A program made the position numbers and the translations under genes. From positions 2,790,001 through 2,854,000 of the forward strand of contig NZ_CP117449.1 in assembly GCF_030687835.1 (NCBI RefSeq): a stretch of 64,000 nt of DNA. The letters are read 5' to 3'. This stretch comes from Pseudomonas hefeiensis. Its GTDB lineage: Bacteria; Pseudomonadota; Gammaproteobacteria; Pseudomonadales; Pseudomonadaceae. How positions within the stretch are numbered: position 1 is the stretch's first letter; each line of letters starts with the position of its first letter. The notes beneath the pieces are model-generated. The model saw only the letters and a program-made list of their open reading frames with translations. It did not search any database and had not been told where the DNA came from. Below are positions 26,718 through 35,696 of this stretch, piece after piece.

Positions 26718-28364
26718 ATGCACAACTCTCGATGCTATCCAGGCTTCAAGCGTTCGGCCCTGGCACTCTCGGTTTGCCTGGCCGGCTGGACCTCCCAGCC
26801 CCAGGCTGCGCAAATAGACTTGGGCGACAGTCAATGGCGCCTGCGCTGGGATAACACCCTCAAGTACAGCCAGGCCTGGCGTCTGCAAGGTGCCGATGAC
26901 AATCTGGTCAACGCGCCGACGGCGGGCGGTCTGTATCCCTCGATCCAGAGTCAGGGCGACAAGAATTTCAGCAGCGGGCTGGTCTCCAACCGTCTGGACC
27001 TGTTCAGTGAGATGGACCTGAGCCGGGAAAACTATGGCCTGCGCCTCAGCGGGGCCGCCTGGTACGACGACATCTACAACAAGAACACCGACAGCAGCGA
27101 GCAACGGCACTTTCTCGACGATACCCGCGAACTGCACGGACGCGACGCCGAACTGCTCGATGCTTTCGTGTTTGTGCGGGGTGATGTCGGCGAGGCGAGC
27201 CAGGGCACCGTGCGGCTGGGCCGGCATAGCCTGATTTATGGCGAAAGTCTGTTCTACGGGGGCAACGGCATCGCCAATGCCCAGGGGCCGAGCGATATCG
27301 TCAAGCTGCTCAGCGTCCCCGGCACCCAGTTCAAGGAAATCCTGCGTCCGGTCAATCAAGTGTCCGGGCAGTTGCAGATCAACCCGCAGTTGTCTGTGGG
27401 TGCCTACTATCAGTTCGAATGGGAGCGTTCCAATCTGCCGGGGGCGGGCAGCTACCTGAGTGACAACGATGGCATCGGCGAAGGTTCCGGCGACTGGACC
27501 CAGGTGTTTGGCAACACCACCGTGCATGCCTCCGATATCGAGGCCAGGAATTCCGGCCAAGGCGGTATGCAACTGCGCTACAAGCCCGAAGGCACTGAAC
27601 TGGAGCTCGGCTTCTACGCCGCCAAGTATCACGACAAGGCGCCGAGCGCGCTCTATGCCTACCTGGACGGTGCAGCGGCTGCCGCCACCGGGCTGCCGAT
27701 TCTGGGTTCCTACCGCCAGGTCTACGCCGAGGACATCAAAACCCTGGGCGCCAGCTTCTCCACCGCCTATGGCCCGTTCAATTTCGCCGGCGAAACCTCG
27801 GTGCGTTGGGATGCGCCGCTGGTGAGCAACCTGCAGGTGGTGACACCGGCCATGGCGGCGGATAACAACGGCGACGCGCTCTACGCCAAGGGCAAGACCG
27901 CCCACGTCAACCTCTCGACCATCTATCTGCTGTCGCCGGGCCCACTGTGGGATGGTGGTTCGGTGCTCGCCGAACTGGCCTGGAACCGCACCCTCAGCGT
28001 CACCGACAACCGCGCCGCATTGGACGCCAATACCACCCGGGACGCCACGGCGCTGCGGGTGCTGGCCGAACCGGCTTATTTCCAGGTGGCCGACGGCGTT
28101 GACCTGAGCGTACCGGTGGGTTTTGGCGTGGTCCTCGATGGGCGCTCCTCAGCGGTCAGCAAGGCCGGGTTCGGCAATACCCACGCCGGCGACTGGAGCG
28201 TCGGAGTCAAAGCCACTTACCTGCAGCGCTGGGACTTCGGCATCAACTACGTGAACTTCTTTGGCAAGAAGGAGGCGGGGCTGCGCGAGGACGGCAACTT
28301 CAGCTACGGGCAATCGCTGGCCGACCGTGACTTCGTCGCCATGTACGTGAAAACCACATTCTAA
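26718..28364 (+). CDS. DUF1302 outer-membrane beta-barrel protein
   Basis: 548 residues with a signal peptide ending TSQPQAAQ (~residue 34). The mature sequence has alternating hydrophobic strands, many aromatic/Gly residues and a C-terminal aromatic residue (VKTTF), typical of outer-membrane barrels; the family is DUF1302. I start at ATG 26718 (GAGG upstream) rather than ATG 26685, because the signal peptide then has normal length. Members commonly sit beside DUF1329 and RND/MMPL genes in clusters for hydrophobic compounds. Likely the outer-membrane entry or exit pore of the cal-linked conduit; function inferred. Confidence 0.85.
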   Translation: MHNSRCYPGFKRSALALSVCLAGWTSQPQAAQIDLGDSQWRLRWDNTLKYSQAWRLQGADDNLVNAPTAGGLYPSIQSQGDKNFSSGLVSNRLDLFSEMDLSRENYGLRLSGAAWYDDIYNKNTDSSEQRHFLDDTRELHGRDAELLDAFVFVRGDVGEASQGTVRLGRHSLIYGESLFYGGNGIANAQGPSDIVKLLSVPGTQFKEILRPVNQVSGQLQINPQLSVGAYYQFEWERSNLPGAGSYLSDNDGIGEGSGDWTQVFGNTTVHASDIEARNSGQGGMQLRYKPEGTELELGFYAAKYHDKAPSALYAYLDGAAAAATGLPILGSYRQVYAEDIKTLGASFSTAYGPFNFAGETSVRWDAPLVSNLQVVTPAMAADNNGDALYAKGKTAHVNLSTIYLLSPGPLWDGGSVLAELAWNRTLSVTDNRAALDANTTRDATALRVLAEPAYFQVADGVDLSVPVGFGVVLDGRSSAVSKAGFGNTHAGDWSVGVKATYLQRWDFGINYVNFFGKKEAGLREDGNFSYGQSLADRDFVAMYVKTTF

Positions 28365-28382
28365 TAAGAGGTTTCATTCGCT

Positions 28383-29744
28383 ATGCACAGCAACCTTTCC
28401 TTGCGTATTTCGGCCTTGGCCATTGCCTTGCTCAGTGCCGGCCTGGTGCACGCGGCCGTTTCCCCGGAGCAGGCCGCACGGCTGAACTCGGACCTCACCC
28501 CCCTTGGCGCCGAGCGCGCCGGCAACAAAGACGGCAGCATTCCTGAATGGACAGGTGGCTACACCACGGCACCGGCTGGCTACAAGAACGGCGATAAACG
28601 CGCTGATCCGTTCGCCGCCGACAAGCCGCTGTACTCGGTCAATGCGTCCAACATGGCGCAGTACGCCGACCAACTGGCCGAGGGCACCAAAGCCCTGCTG
28701 CAGAAATATCCCGCGTACCGTCTGGACGTCTATCCCACCCGGCGCAGTGCCGCAGCGCCCCAGTGGGTGTACGACAACACCCTGAAAAACGCTACTCGAG
28801 CGAACCTTGAGGTAGCGACCGAAAAGGTCAGTGGCGCCTATGGCGGGATTCCTTTTCCATTGCCGCAGAACGGGGCCGAGGTGCTGTGGAACTACCGCCT
28901 GTCCTGGCAGGGGGGCGACACCTTCTATTCGCCTTTTGATACCTGGCTGATGACCGCAGGCGGCAAGAAAATCCAGGCCACCCGTGCGCGTTTTTGGTAC
29001 CAGCAACCCTACTACTTCAAAGAGGGCAGCCTGGAGACCTTCGCAGGCAAATTTCTGATCGGCAAACTGGCCACGGAACAACCGTCCTCCAAGGCCGGCG
29101 AGGGCCTGATGACCCACTGGGACATGGACCCCGGCAAACGTGCCGCCTGGCAATACCTGGTCGGCCAGCGTCGGGTGCGTCGTGCGCCGAACGTCGCTTA
29201 CGACACGCCGGACTTCGTCACCTCGGGCGTCGGGTTCTTCGACGAGGCCTTCATGATCTTCGGTCCGACCGACCGCCACGACCTCAAGCTGGTTGGCAAG
29301 AAAGAGTTGCTGGTGCCCTACAACAACAACCGCGCGGCAGCGGCGAGCAGCGACGAGTTGCTCAAGCCAGGTTTCCTCAACCCGGACCTGGTGCGGTGGG
29401 AGAAGCATCGGGTGTGGGTGGTGAGCGCCACACTCAAGGATGGCAAACGTCATGTGGTGCCCAAGCGCACCTATTACGTGGACGAAGACTCTTGGCAAGT
29501 GCTGCTGCTCGACGGCTATGACGCGCAAGGCAAGTTGGGGCGGCATAACTATTCGCTGACGCTGCTGGCGCCTGAAATGCCCGCGCTGACCGCGCAGATG
29601 ATGTGGGGCAGCTACAACCTGGAGACCGGCGCCTACTTCCTGAACTCCTCGGCCAACGACCTGGATGTGCAGTACCAGAGCTATCCGCGTCCACCGTCCG
29701 CGTTCTTCACCCCTGACGCCATGGCCAGCGACAGCATGCGCTAA
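28383..29744 (+). CDS. DUF1329 periplasmic protein (LolA/LolB-like fold)
   Basis: 453 residues with a Sec signal (ALAIALLSAGLVHAAV). Recognisable DUF1329 features are LTPLGAERAGNKDGSIPEWTGGY near the mature N-terminus, GGIPFPLPQNGAEVLWNYRL, and LVGQRRVRRAPNVAYDTPDF. The family is expected to have an open beta-sheet similar to lipoprotein carriers, suited to ferrying a hydrophobic ligand across the periplasm. It follows DUF1302 by 18 bp and precedes YCF48/MMPL. I infer that it shuttles substrate between the outer-membrane barrel and the MMPL protein. Confidence 0.87.
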   Translation: MHSNLSLRISALAIALLSAGLVHAAVSPEQAARLNSDLTPLGAERAGNKDGSIPEWTGGYTTAPAGYKNGDKRADPFAADKPLYSVNASNMAQYADQLAEGTKALLQKYPAYRLDVYPTRRSAAAPQWVYDNTLKNATRANLEVATEKVSGAYGGIPFPLPQNGAEVLWNYRLSWQGGDTFYSPFDTWLMTAGGKKIQATRARFWYQQPYYFKEGSLETFAGKFLIGKLATEQPSSKAGEGLMTHWDMDPGKRAAWQYLVGQRRVRRAPNVAYDTPDFVTSGVGFFDEAFMIFGPTDRHDLKLVGKKELLVPYNNNRAAAASSDELLKPGFLNPDLVRWEKHRVWVVSATLKDGKRHVVPKRTYYVDEDSWQVLLLDGYDAQGKLGRHNYSLTLLAPEMPALTAQMMWGSYNLETGAYFLNSSANDLDVQYQSYPRPPSAFFTPDAMASDSMR

Positions 29745-29830
29745 GCGATTGCGCAAGGCGCCGGGGCCCAGGCATCGGCGCGTTGTGCGATCAGCGTTTG
29801 AATAACTTTTATGCGGTGATTGGAGCGGAC

Positions 29831-30910
29831 ATGATCGGTCATTTTTCACTCATGCGGGCGCTGTCGATGTCACTGCTGCTGGCTGCGTTATCAGTGTCAG
29901 GCTGGGCGACGGCCAGCCCGGGGATTGCACTACTCAACCAGCCGGCCTTGCAGAGTGCCAAGGCACCGCGTGCGGTGCTGCTGGCGGTAACCCGGGCCGG
30001 TGAACGGCTGGTGGCGGTCGGTGAACGCGGCATCGTTCTGCTCTCTGACGACTCTGGCCAGAGCTGGCGTCAGGCCCGTGTGCCGGTCAGCGTCAGCCTG
30101 ACGGCGGTGCAGTTCGTGGATACCGAGCAGGGCTGGGCTGTCGGTCATATGGGGGTGATTCTTCATAGCACCGACGGTGGCGAAACCTGGGCCAAGCAAC
30201 TCGATGGCGTCGCAGCGGCGCACCTGGCGCTGGTTTCAGCTCAACAAGGCAACGACGCCAAGCGGCTCAAGGAGGCCGAGTGGCTGGTTGCCGATGGCCC
30301 GGACAAGCCCTTTCTCGATCTGTATTTCAGCGACCGTCGCAACGGCTATGTGGTCGGCGCCTATGGCCTGATTCTGCGCACCGCCGACGGTGGCGATAGC
30401 TGGCAGCCGTGGATGCAGCAGGTGGATAACCCCGAGGGCCTCAACCTGTACGGCATTCGCCCGGCGGGCGGCGCGCTGTTCATCGTTGGCGAACGCGGTC
30501 TGCTGCTGCGTTCGGCTGACAACGGGAGCACTTTCCAGGCGCTCGATTCACCCTATGACGGCAGTTTTTTCGGTGTGCAGGGCAGTGCCGCCGGAGAGCT
30601 GGTGGTCTTCGGTCTGCGCGGCAACGCTTATTGGTCCGGTGACCAGGGCGTCAACTGGCGGCGCATCGAAACCGGTCTGGAGGTGGCTTTGTCCGCCGGC
30701 ACCCGTTCGCCCGATGGCGCGTTGATCCTGGCCAGCCAGGCCGGCGATCTGTTGCTCAGCCTCGATCACGGACGCAGCTTGCGGCATTTGAAAGGCCCGA
30801 GCGGCACCTCGATCGCCGGCCTGGTGGCCGCCCCAGATGGCAGCTTGATTGGTGTCGGCCTCAGTGGCGTGACCCGCCTCAAGCATGACCTTTACTCGGC
30901 GCAACGTTGA
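29831..30910 (+). CDS. YCF48-type beta-propeller with six Asp-box repeats, exported
   Basis: 359 residues; signal MSLLLAALSVSGWATASPG. The mature protein holds six sialidase/BNR Asp-boxes in order: SDDSGQSW, STDGGETW, TADGGDSW, SADNGSTF, SGDQGVNW, SLDHGRSL, each preceded by a G-x-(I/L)-L strand. This is the YCF48/Hcf136 propeller, elsewhere an assembly factor for membrane complexes. I chose ATG 29831 (GGAG six bases upstream). It lies between DUF1329 and the MMPL gene; a periplasmic scaffold for the MMPL transporter is a reasonable inference. Confidence 0.85.
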   Translation: MIGHFSLMRALSMSLLLAALSVSGWATASPGIALLNQPALQSAKAPRAVLLAVTRAGERLVAVGERGIVLLSDDSGQSWRQARVPVSVSLTAVQFVDTEQGWAVGHMGVILHSTDGGETWAKQLDGVAAAHLALVSAQQGNDAKRLKEAEWLVADGPDKPFLDLYFSDRRNGYVVGAYGLILRTADGGDSWQPWMQQVDNPEGLNLYGIRPAGGALFIVGERGLLLRSADNGSTFQALDSPYDGSFFGVQGSAAGELVVFGLRGNAYWSGDQGVNWRRIETGLEVALSAGTRSPDGALILASQAGDLLLSLDHGRSLRHLKGPSGTSIAGLVAAPDGSLIGVGLSGVTRLKHDLYSAQR

Positions 30911-30953
30911 AACAACTTGCCAGAGCCCTATGCGGCCGTATTCGGAGTCCGAT

Positions 30954-33389
30954 GTGAACGACCATAATCCCGCCCTCGAACAGCAAGTGGTAATCGCCCG
31001 ACTGGAGGATTTCGATCCGCGTTCCGGAAACATGGGCGAGCGGGCGATCTTCAACCATCGCCCCTGGGTGATTCTGCTCTGCCTGCTGGCCACCCTGGTG
31101 CTCGGTTACCAGGCCAGCAAGATCGGCCTCAATGCCAGTTTCGAAAAGACCATTCCGACGTCGCACCCGTACGTCGCCAATTTTCTCGAGCGACGCAGCG
31201 AATTGAGCGGCCTGGGTAACTCAGTGCGCATTGCCGTGGCGGTCAAGGACGGCAGCATTTTCGACAAGGACTACCTCGACGTTCTCGCCAGGCTCAACGA
31301 CGAGATCTATTTGCTGCCGGGCGTCGACAAGCCCTATATGAAGTCGCTCTGGACGCCGACCACGCGCTGGACCGCGGTGACGGAGGAGGGCCTTGATGGC
31401 GGCACGGTGATCCCGGACACCTATGACGGTTCTGCGGCCAGTCTGGAGCAGGTGCGCACCAACGTTGCCCGCTCCGGCGAGATCGGCCAACTGGTGGCGG
31501 GCAACTTCCAGTCCAGCGTGATATTCGTGCCGCTGCTGGAAATCAATCCGGTGACTGGCAAGGCGCTGGATGCCGGCGAGTTCTCCCGGCAACTGGAAGC
31601 GTTGCGCGACAAATACCAGAGCGATCGAATCCAGATTCACATCACCGGGTTCACCAAGATCATCGGCGATCTGATTGCCGGGCTGGTGCAGGTCATGCTG
31701 TTTTTCGTGGTGGCCGTGCTGGTGACGGTCGTGGTGCTCTACTGGTACACCCGTTGCGCCCGCAGCACCGCACTGGTGGTGCTCTGCTCGCTGGTGGCGG
31801 TGCTCTGGCAGGTCGGCCTGCTCGCCAGCCTCGGTTACGACCTGGATCCTTATTCGGCGCTGGTGCCTTTCCTGGTGTTCGCCATCGGCATGAGCCATGG
31901 CGCGCAGAAGATGAACGGCATCATGCAAGACATCGGCCGTGGTACGCACCGGGTCGTCGCCGCGCGCTATACCTTCCGCCGCTTGTTTGCCGCCGGCATG
32001 ACCGCGTTGCTCTGTGATGCGGTGGGTTTCGCGGTGCTGATGGTGATCAAGATCCGCGTGATCCAGGACCTGGCGATTACCGCCAGCATCGGCGTGGCGG
32101 TGCTGATTTTCACCAACCTGATCCTGCTGCCGATTCTGCTCAGTTATATCGGTGTCGGCGCCAAGGCGGCCGAGCGCAGTTTGCGGGCCGAAACCGCCGA
32201 GTTGAAAGCAAACGTCAAGCATCCGCTCTGGCGTTTCCTCGACCTCTTCACACGGCGCTCCTGGGCTTATGGGGCCTGCCTGGTAGGCTTGGCTCTGGCG
32301 GTCGGCGGTTTCGCCGTCAGCCTGCACTTGAAAATCGGTGACCTGGACCCCGGCGCCCCGGAGCTGCGTCCAGACTCGCGCTACAACCGCGATGCGGCCT
32401 TCATGACGCAAAACTACGCGGCCAGTTCAGACATTTTTGTGGTCATGATCAAAACCCCGGAGGACCAGTGCACCCGTTATCCGACCCTGGCCGCGGTGGA
32501 TGCCTTGGCCTGGCAACTGGAGCAGTTGCCAGGTGTCGAGTCGACCAACTCCATGGCCGCCCTGAGCAAGATCGCCGCCGCCGGGTATAACGAGGGCAAC
32601 TTCAAGTGGTACGAGTTGATCCCCAATGACGGTGCCCTCGGCGCGGTACAGACTCGTGCGCCGCGTGAGCTGTTCAACCAGGGGTGCTCACTGCTCTCGC
32701 TTTACGTCTATCTGGCCGACCACAAGGCCGACACCCTGGAGCGGGTTGTGCAGACCAGCGAAGCCTTTATCGCCCAGCAGCAACTGCCGGACGTAAAATT
32801 CATGCTCGCCGCAGGGAGCGCCGGGATCGAGGCGGCCACCAACATTGTGGTGAAGAAGGCCATGCGCGAGATGCTGTTCTGGGTCTACGGCGCGGTGATC
32901 CTGCTCTGCTGGGTGACCTTCCGTTCCTGGCGTGCGGTGCTCGCCGCGGTGCTGCCGCTGATGCTCACCTCGATCCTCTGCGAAGCGTTGATGGTGGGCC
33001 TGGGCATGGGCGTGAAAGTGGCCACCTTGCCGGTGATCGCCCTCGGGGTGGGCATCGGTGTCGATTACGCGCTTTACGTGCTGAGTGTGATCCTGACCCA
33101 CATGCGCGCCGGCACCTCGCTGTCCGAGGCCTATTACCGTGCGCTGCTGTTCACCGGCAAGGTGGTTCTGCTGACCGGCATCACCCTGGCTATCGCCGTG
33201 GCGACCTGGGCTTTCTCGCCGATCAAGTTCCAGGCCGACATGGGCATCCTGCTGGCCTTCATGTTCCTGGTGAATATGCTCGGTGCGTTGATTCTGCTGC
33301 CTGCACTGGCGTACTTCCTGTTGCCGCAACGGCTGTTCGCAAAAAAGCCTGAGGCTGCCGGCGTGTTGCAGCCGGTCGGGGAGGGCTGA
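30954..33389 (+). CDS. RND-superfamily (MMPL-type) transporter
   Basis: About 811 residues from GTG 30954 (GGAG six bases upstream); an in-frame ATG at 30930 is possible. The layout is one helix (ILLCLLATLVLGYQASKIGL), a periplasmic domain, five or six helices (LIAGLVQVMLFFVVAVLVTVVVL...), and then the same arrangement repeated, ~12 helices in all. GxxxD-type motifs appear as GVGIGVDYALYVLSVI, typical of MMPL/HpnN-like lipid and hydrophobe transporters. Last gene of the calA operon. Direction of transport (uptake versus export of phenylpropanoids or their toxic aldehydes) cannot be decided from sequence. Confidence 0.9.
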   Translation: MNDHNPALEQQVVIARLEDFDPRSGNMGERAIFNHRPWVILLCLLATLVLGYQASKIGLNASFEKTIPTSHPYVANFLERRSELSGLGNSVRIAVAVKDGSIFDKDYLDVLARLNDEIYLLPGVDKPYMKSLWTPTTRWTAVTEEGLDGGTVIPDTYDGSAASLEQVRTNVARSGEIGQLVAGNFQSSVIFVPLLEINPVTGKALDAGEFSRQLEALRDKYQSDRIQIHITGFTKIIGDLIAGLVQVMLFFVVAVLVTVVVLYWYTRCARSTALVVLCSLVAVLWQVGLLASLGYDLDPYSALVPFLVFAIGMSHGAQKMNGIMQDIGRGTHRVVAARYTFRRLFAAGMTALLCDAVGFAVLMVIKIRVIQDLAITASIGVAVLIFTNLILLPILLSYIGVGAKAAERSLRAETAELKANVKHPLWRFLDLFTRRSWAYGACLVGLALAVGGFAVSLHLKIGDLDPGAPELRPDSRYNRDAAFMTQNYAASSDIFVVMIKTPEDQCTRYPTLAAVDALAWQLEQLPGVESTNSMAALSKIAAAGYNEGNFKWYELIPNDGALGAVQTRAPRELFNQGCSLLSLYVYLADHKADTLERVVQTSEAFIAQQQLPDVKFMLAAGSAGIEAATNIVVKKAMREMLFWVYGAVILLCWVTFRSWRAVLAAVLPLMLTSILCEALMVGLGMGVKVATLPVIALGVGIGVDYALYVLSVILTHMRAGTSLSEAYYRALLFTGKVVLLTGITLAIAVATWAFSPIKFQADMGILLAFMFLVNMLGALILLPALAYFLLPQRLFAKKPEAAGVLQPVGEG

Positions 33390-33810
33390 CTGACGGCGCG
33401 CTGGCGACCGAGCGGCCTGACCAGGTAAGCCAGTGCGGCTCCTGGTGTTTTTCGATGACGGACGAATAGTCGAAACCGGGCCGCCGTCACAGATATTTAC
33501 CACGCCCAAAGAAGCCCGGAGACAACAGTTTTTACAGGCGGTTCTTCAATAGAGAGAACGGAGTCTTCTGCATGGGAGTTTGTCGGCCCTTCCGGTTCGA
33601 CAATCCGCAGAACGACCGCACCAAGCTGTTCCTGAGCCAGATTCTGCATTGATCGGATCAAGGCAGATTCAGCAATATCAACGCGAAATATCGGGAACTA
33701 ACGCTTTAACGGCACGATCCCTTTCCCTGAGCGTAGTCAATACGACCCTGATCGGCCGATCTATCCGTCATGAACATCGGTCCCGGGTCGCTGAACCATA
33801 AGGAGGCCCC
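33390..33810. other. 421-bp intergenic region without a supported gene
   Basis: A 73-codon frame at 33580-33801 has no recognisable product or ribosome site. A GGAACT at 33694-33699 resembles the -35 of AlgU-type extracytoplasmic sigma promoters, but no convincing -10 follows at the right distance. Otherwise I see nothing specific. Confidence 0.5.
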
Positions 33811-34239
33811 ATGACCGTTACTGCTCATCCCTACTACAGAGCCACGCCAGGCCCGCTTCACGCGATCTTGCTGGGCGGCGCCGTTGCGCTGTTTCTCGCA
33901 GCGTTACTGAGTGACATTGCCTACTACAAGACCTACCAGATCCAGTGGAGCAACTTCGCCTCCTGGTTGATTGCCGGTGGGCTGGTTTTCGGCGGGTTGG
34001 CGTTGCTGTTCGCCCTTATCAATCTGGTTCGGGCGGACCACAAGGCAGGACGTCCCCTGATGTATCTGCTGTTATTGCTGGTCACTTGGGTGTTAGGGCT
34101 GGTCAACGCCTTCGAGCATGCAAAGGACGCCTGGGCTGTGATGCCAATGGGGTTGGTGCTGTCTGTCATCGTGACCCTGCTGGCCAGTGCCACGGCGTGG
34201 ACAGGGCTCACCCGTTTGCGTTCGGGAGGTGTGCAATGA
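33811..34239 (+). CDS. DUF2231-type small integral membrane protein
   Basis: 142 residues with four predicted transmembrane helices (AILLGGAVALFLAALLSDIAYY; ASWLIAGGLVFGGLALLFALINLV; MYLLLLLVTWVLGLVNAF; MGLVLSVIVTLLASATAW). The His before the first helix (GPLHAIL) and the overall plan match DUF2231, which in other proteins accompanies haem or electron-transfer partners. AAGGAGG precedes the ATG. Its stop overlaps the following propeller gene (ATGA), so the two act together, plausibly as membrane partner of the dehydrogenase. Confidence 0.8.
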   Translation: MTVTAHPYYRATPGPLHAILLGGAVALFLAALLSDIAYYKTYQIQWSNFASWLIAGGLVFGGLALLFALINLVRADHKAGRPLMYLLLLLVTWVLGLVNAFEHAKDAWAVMPMGLVLSVIVTLLASATAWTGLTRLRSGGVQ

Positions 34240-35528
34240 GGCATTCAATCGCACTGACTGCCTTGAGCATGGCGCTGTTGCTCAGTGCCTGCGGAGGGGA
34301 GGGCGACGCCACTCAAGCACGCGGCCCGGACCCCAAACTGCCAGAGCCACAACGCGGGCTGTTGCCCAGCATGAAAATTGCCGAACCGGCACAGTGGGGC
34401 GAGCAGAAACCAACGGTGCCCCAGGGATACACCGTGACAGCGATCGCGACCGACTTGAAAATTCCGCGCCAGACCCTCGTTCTGCCCAACGGAGACATTC
34501 TTGTGGCCGAAGGCCGTGGGGGGAACGCAGCAAAGCTCAAGCCGAAGGACGTGATCGCCAGCATGATCAAGGCGCAGGGCAACACCCAGGTCAAGGGCGG
34601 GAATCGTCTGACCCTGCTGCGTGATGCCGATGGGGACGGCACCTACGAACTCAAGACCGTATTCGCCGAAAATCTCAATGCACCGTACGGCCTGGCTTTT
34701 GCCGATGGCACGCTATACGTGGCCAATCAGGATGCCTTGGTCCGCTTCGATTATGAAGAAGGCCAGACCAAGGCCGGTGGCCCGCCGACCAAGATCACCG
34801 ACTTGCCTTCCGAGATCAACCACCATTGGACCAAGGCCCTGACGGTCAGTCCCGATGGGCGCTTCCTGTACGTCGGCATCGGTTCCAACAGCAACGTTAC
34901 CGAGCGCGGCATGGAGGTCGAAATTGATCGGGCCATGGTGTGGCGGATCGACGCCGAAACGGGGGCCCACAAACCGTACGCAACCGGCCTGCGTAACCCG
35001 ACGGCGTTAACGATTCAGCCTGAGACCGGGCAGCTGTGGGCGGTGGTGAACGAGCGTGATGAACTGGGGCCCGATTTGGTACCCGATTACCTCACTTCGG
35101 TGCGCGAGGGCGCGTTCTACGGCTGGCCCTATAGCTATTGGGGCCAGAACGTCGATTCGCGCGCGCAGCCGCAGAACCCGGACAAGGTGGCCGCCGCGGT
35201 CAAACCGGATTACAGCCTGGGGTCGCATGTGGCCGCGCTGGGTGTCGATTTCTCCCTGCCAGCGATGGGCGAGCAATACGCCGAAGGCGTCTTCGTTGGC
35301 GAGCACGGCAGTTGGAACCGTGACAATCCGGTGGGCTACAAAGTTATCTTCGTACCCTTCAGCAACGGTCGCCCGGTGGGTGAACCGGTTGACTTCGCTA
35401 CAGGTTTTCGTGATTCAGACGGGAAAACACGTGGACGGCCTGTCGGTGTCACGGTCGACCCGCGCGGAGCCCTGATCATTGCCGACGATCTTGCAAATAC
35501 GGTGTGGAGGGTGACGCGTAATCAATGA
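34236..35528 (+). CDS. PQQ-type sugar (sorbosone-like) dehydrogenase, lipoprotein
   Basis: 430 residues. MRHSIALTALSMALLLSACGGE is a lipoprotein signal with lipobox LSAC. The rest is a six-bladed propeller of the soluble glucose/L-sorbosone dehydrogenase family (ITDLPSEINHHWTKALTVSPDGRFLYVGIGSNSN; GLRNPTALTIQPETGQLWAVVNERDELG; EGAFYGWPYSYWG). It is translationally coupled to the DUF2231 gene (4-bp overlap, GGGAGG upstream). Likely a periplasm-facing, PQQ-dependent oxidoreductase passing electrons to a membrane partner; cofactor and substrate inferred from family. Confidence 0.85.
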   Translation: MRHSIALTALSMALLLSACGGEGDATQARGPDPKLPEPQRGLLPSMKIAEPAQWGEQKPTVPQGYTVTAIATDLKIPRQTLVLPNGDILVAEGRGGNAAKLKPKDVIASMIKAQGNTQVKGGNRLTLLRDADGDGTYELKTVFAENLNAPYGLAFADGTLYVANQDALVRFDYEEGQTKAGGPPTKITDLPSEINHHWTKALTVSPDGRFLYVGIGSNSNVTERGMEVEIDRAMVWRIDAETGAHKPYATGLRNPTALTIQPETGQLWAVVNERDELGPDLVPDYLTSVREGAFYGWPYSYWGQNVDSRAQPQNPDKVAAAVKPDYSLGSHVAALGVDFSLPAMGEQYAEGVFVGEHGSWNRDNPVGYKVIFVPFSNGRPVGEPVDFATGFRDSDGKTRGRPVGVTVDPRGALIIADDLANTVWRVTRNQ

Positions 35529-35624
35529 GCCCGTGCTTAGGGGCGCACAGTCGCCGGCGCCAGGGATGTCGCTGAGGACTTCAAGCGGTTTCTTTGGCGT
35601 CAAAACATAATTATTCACGCCGCA

Positions 35625-35651
35625 TTTAGCCTTAGGTTAACTCGCCGATAC
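35625..35651 (+). promoter_or_regulatory. Candidate sigma-28 (FliA) promoter of the chemoreceptor gene
   Basis: GCCGATAC at 35644-35651 matches seven of eight bases of the flagellar sigma -10 (GCCGATAA). Eleven bases before it, TTTAGCCT is a partial match to the -35 (TAAAGTTT). It lies 45 bp before a chemoreceptor start, the class of gene FliA usually serves. Confidence 0.5.
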
Positions 35652-35696
35652 CCTCAATAAGATCCGATCGATTGATGGGTTCACCGAGGGTACGTC

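Noticed and set aside
26676..27905. 409-codon open frame antisense to the DUF1302 gene
   Set aside because: Shadow of an outer-membrane barrel gene; composition is that of reversed high-GC codons.
28374..29849. 491-codon open frame antisense to the DUF1329 gene
   Set aside because: A GC-rich shadow frame; no signal peptide, domain or ribosome site, while the sense strand encodes a clear DUF1329 protein.
31221..32411. 396-codon open frame antisense to the MMPL gene, rich in His/Gln
   Set aside because: His/Gln/Arg-rich shadow translation typical of the reverse of membrane-protein genes.
33694..33720. AlgU-type promoter before the DUF2231 gene
   Set aside because: The GGAACT matches a -35, but no TCTGA-like -10 lies 16-17 bases downstream.
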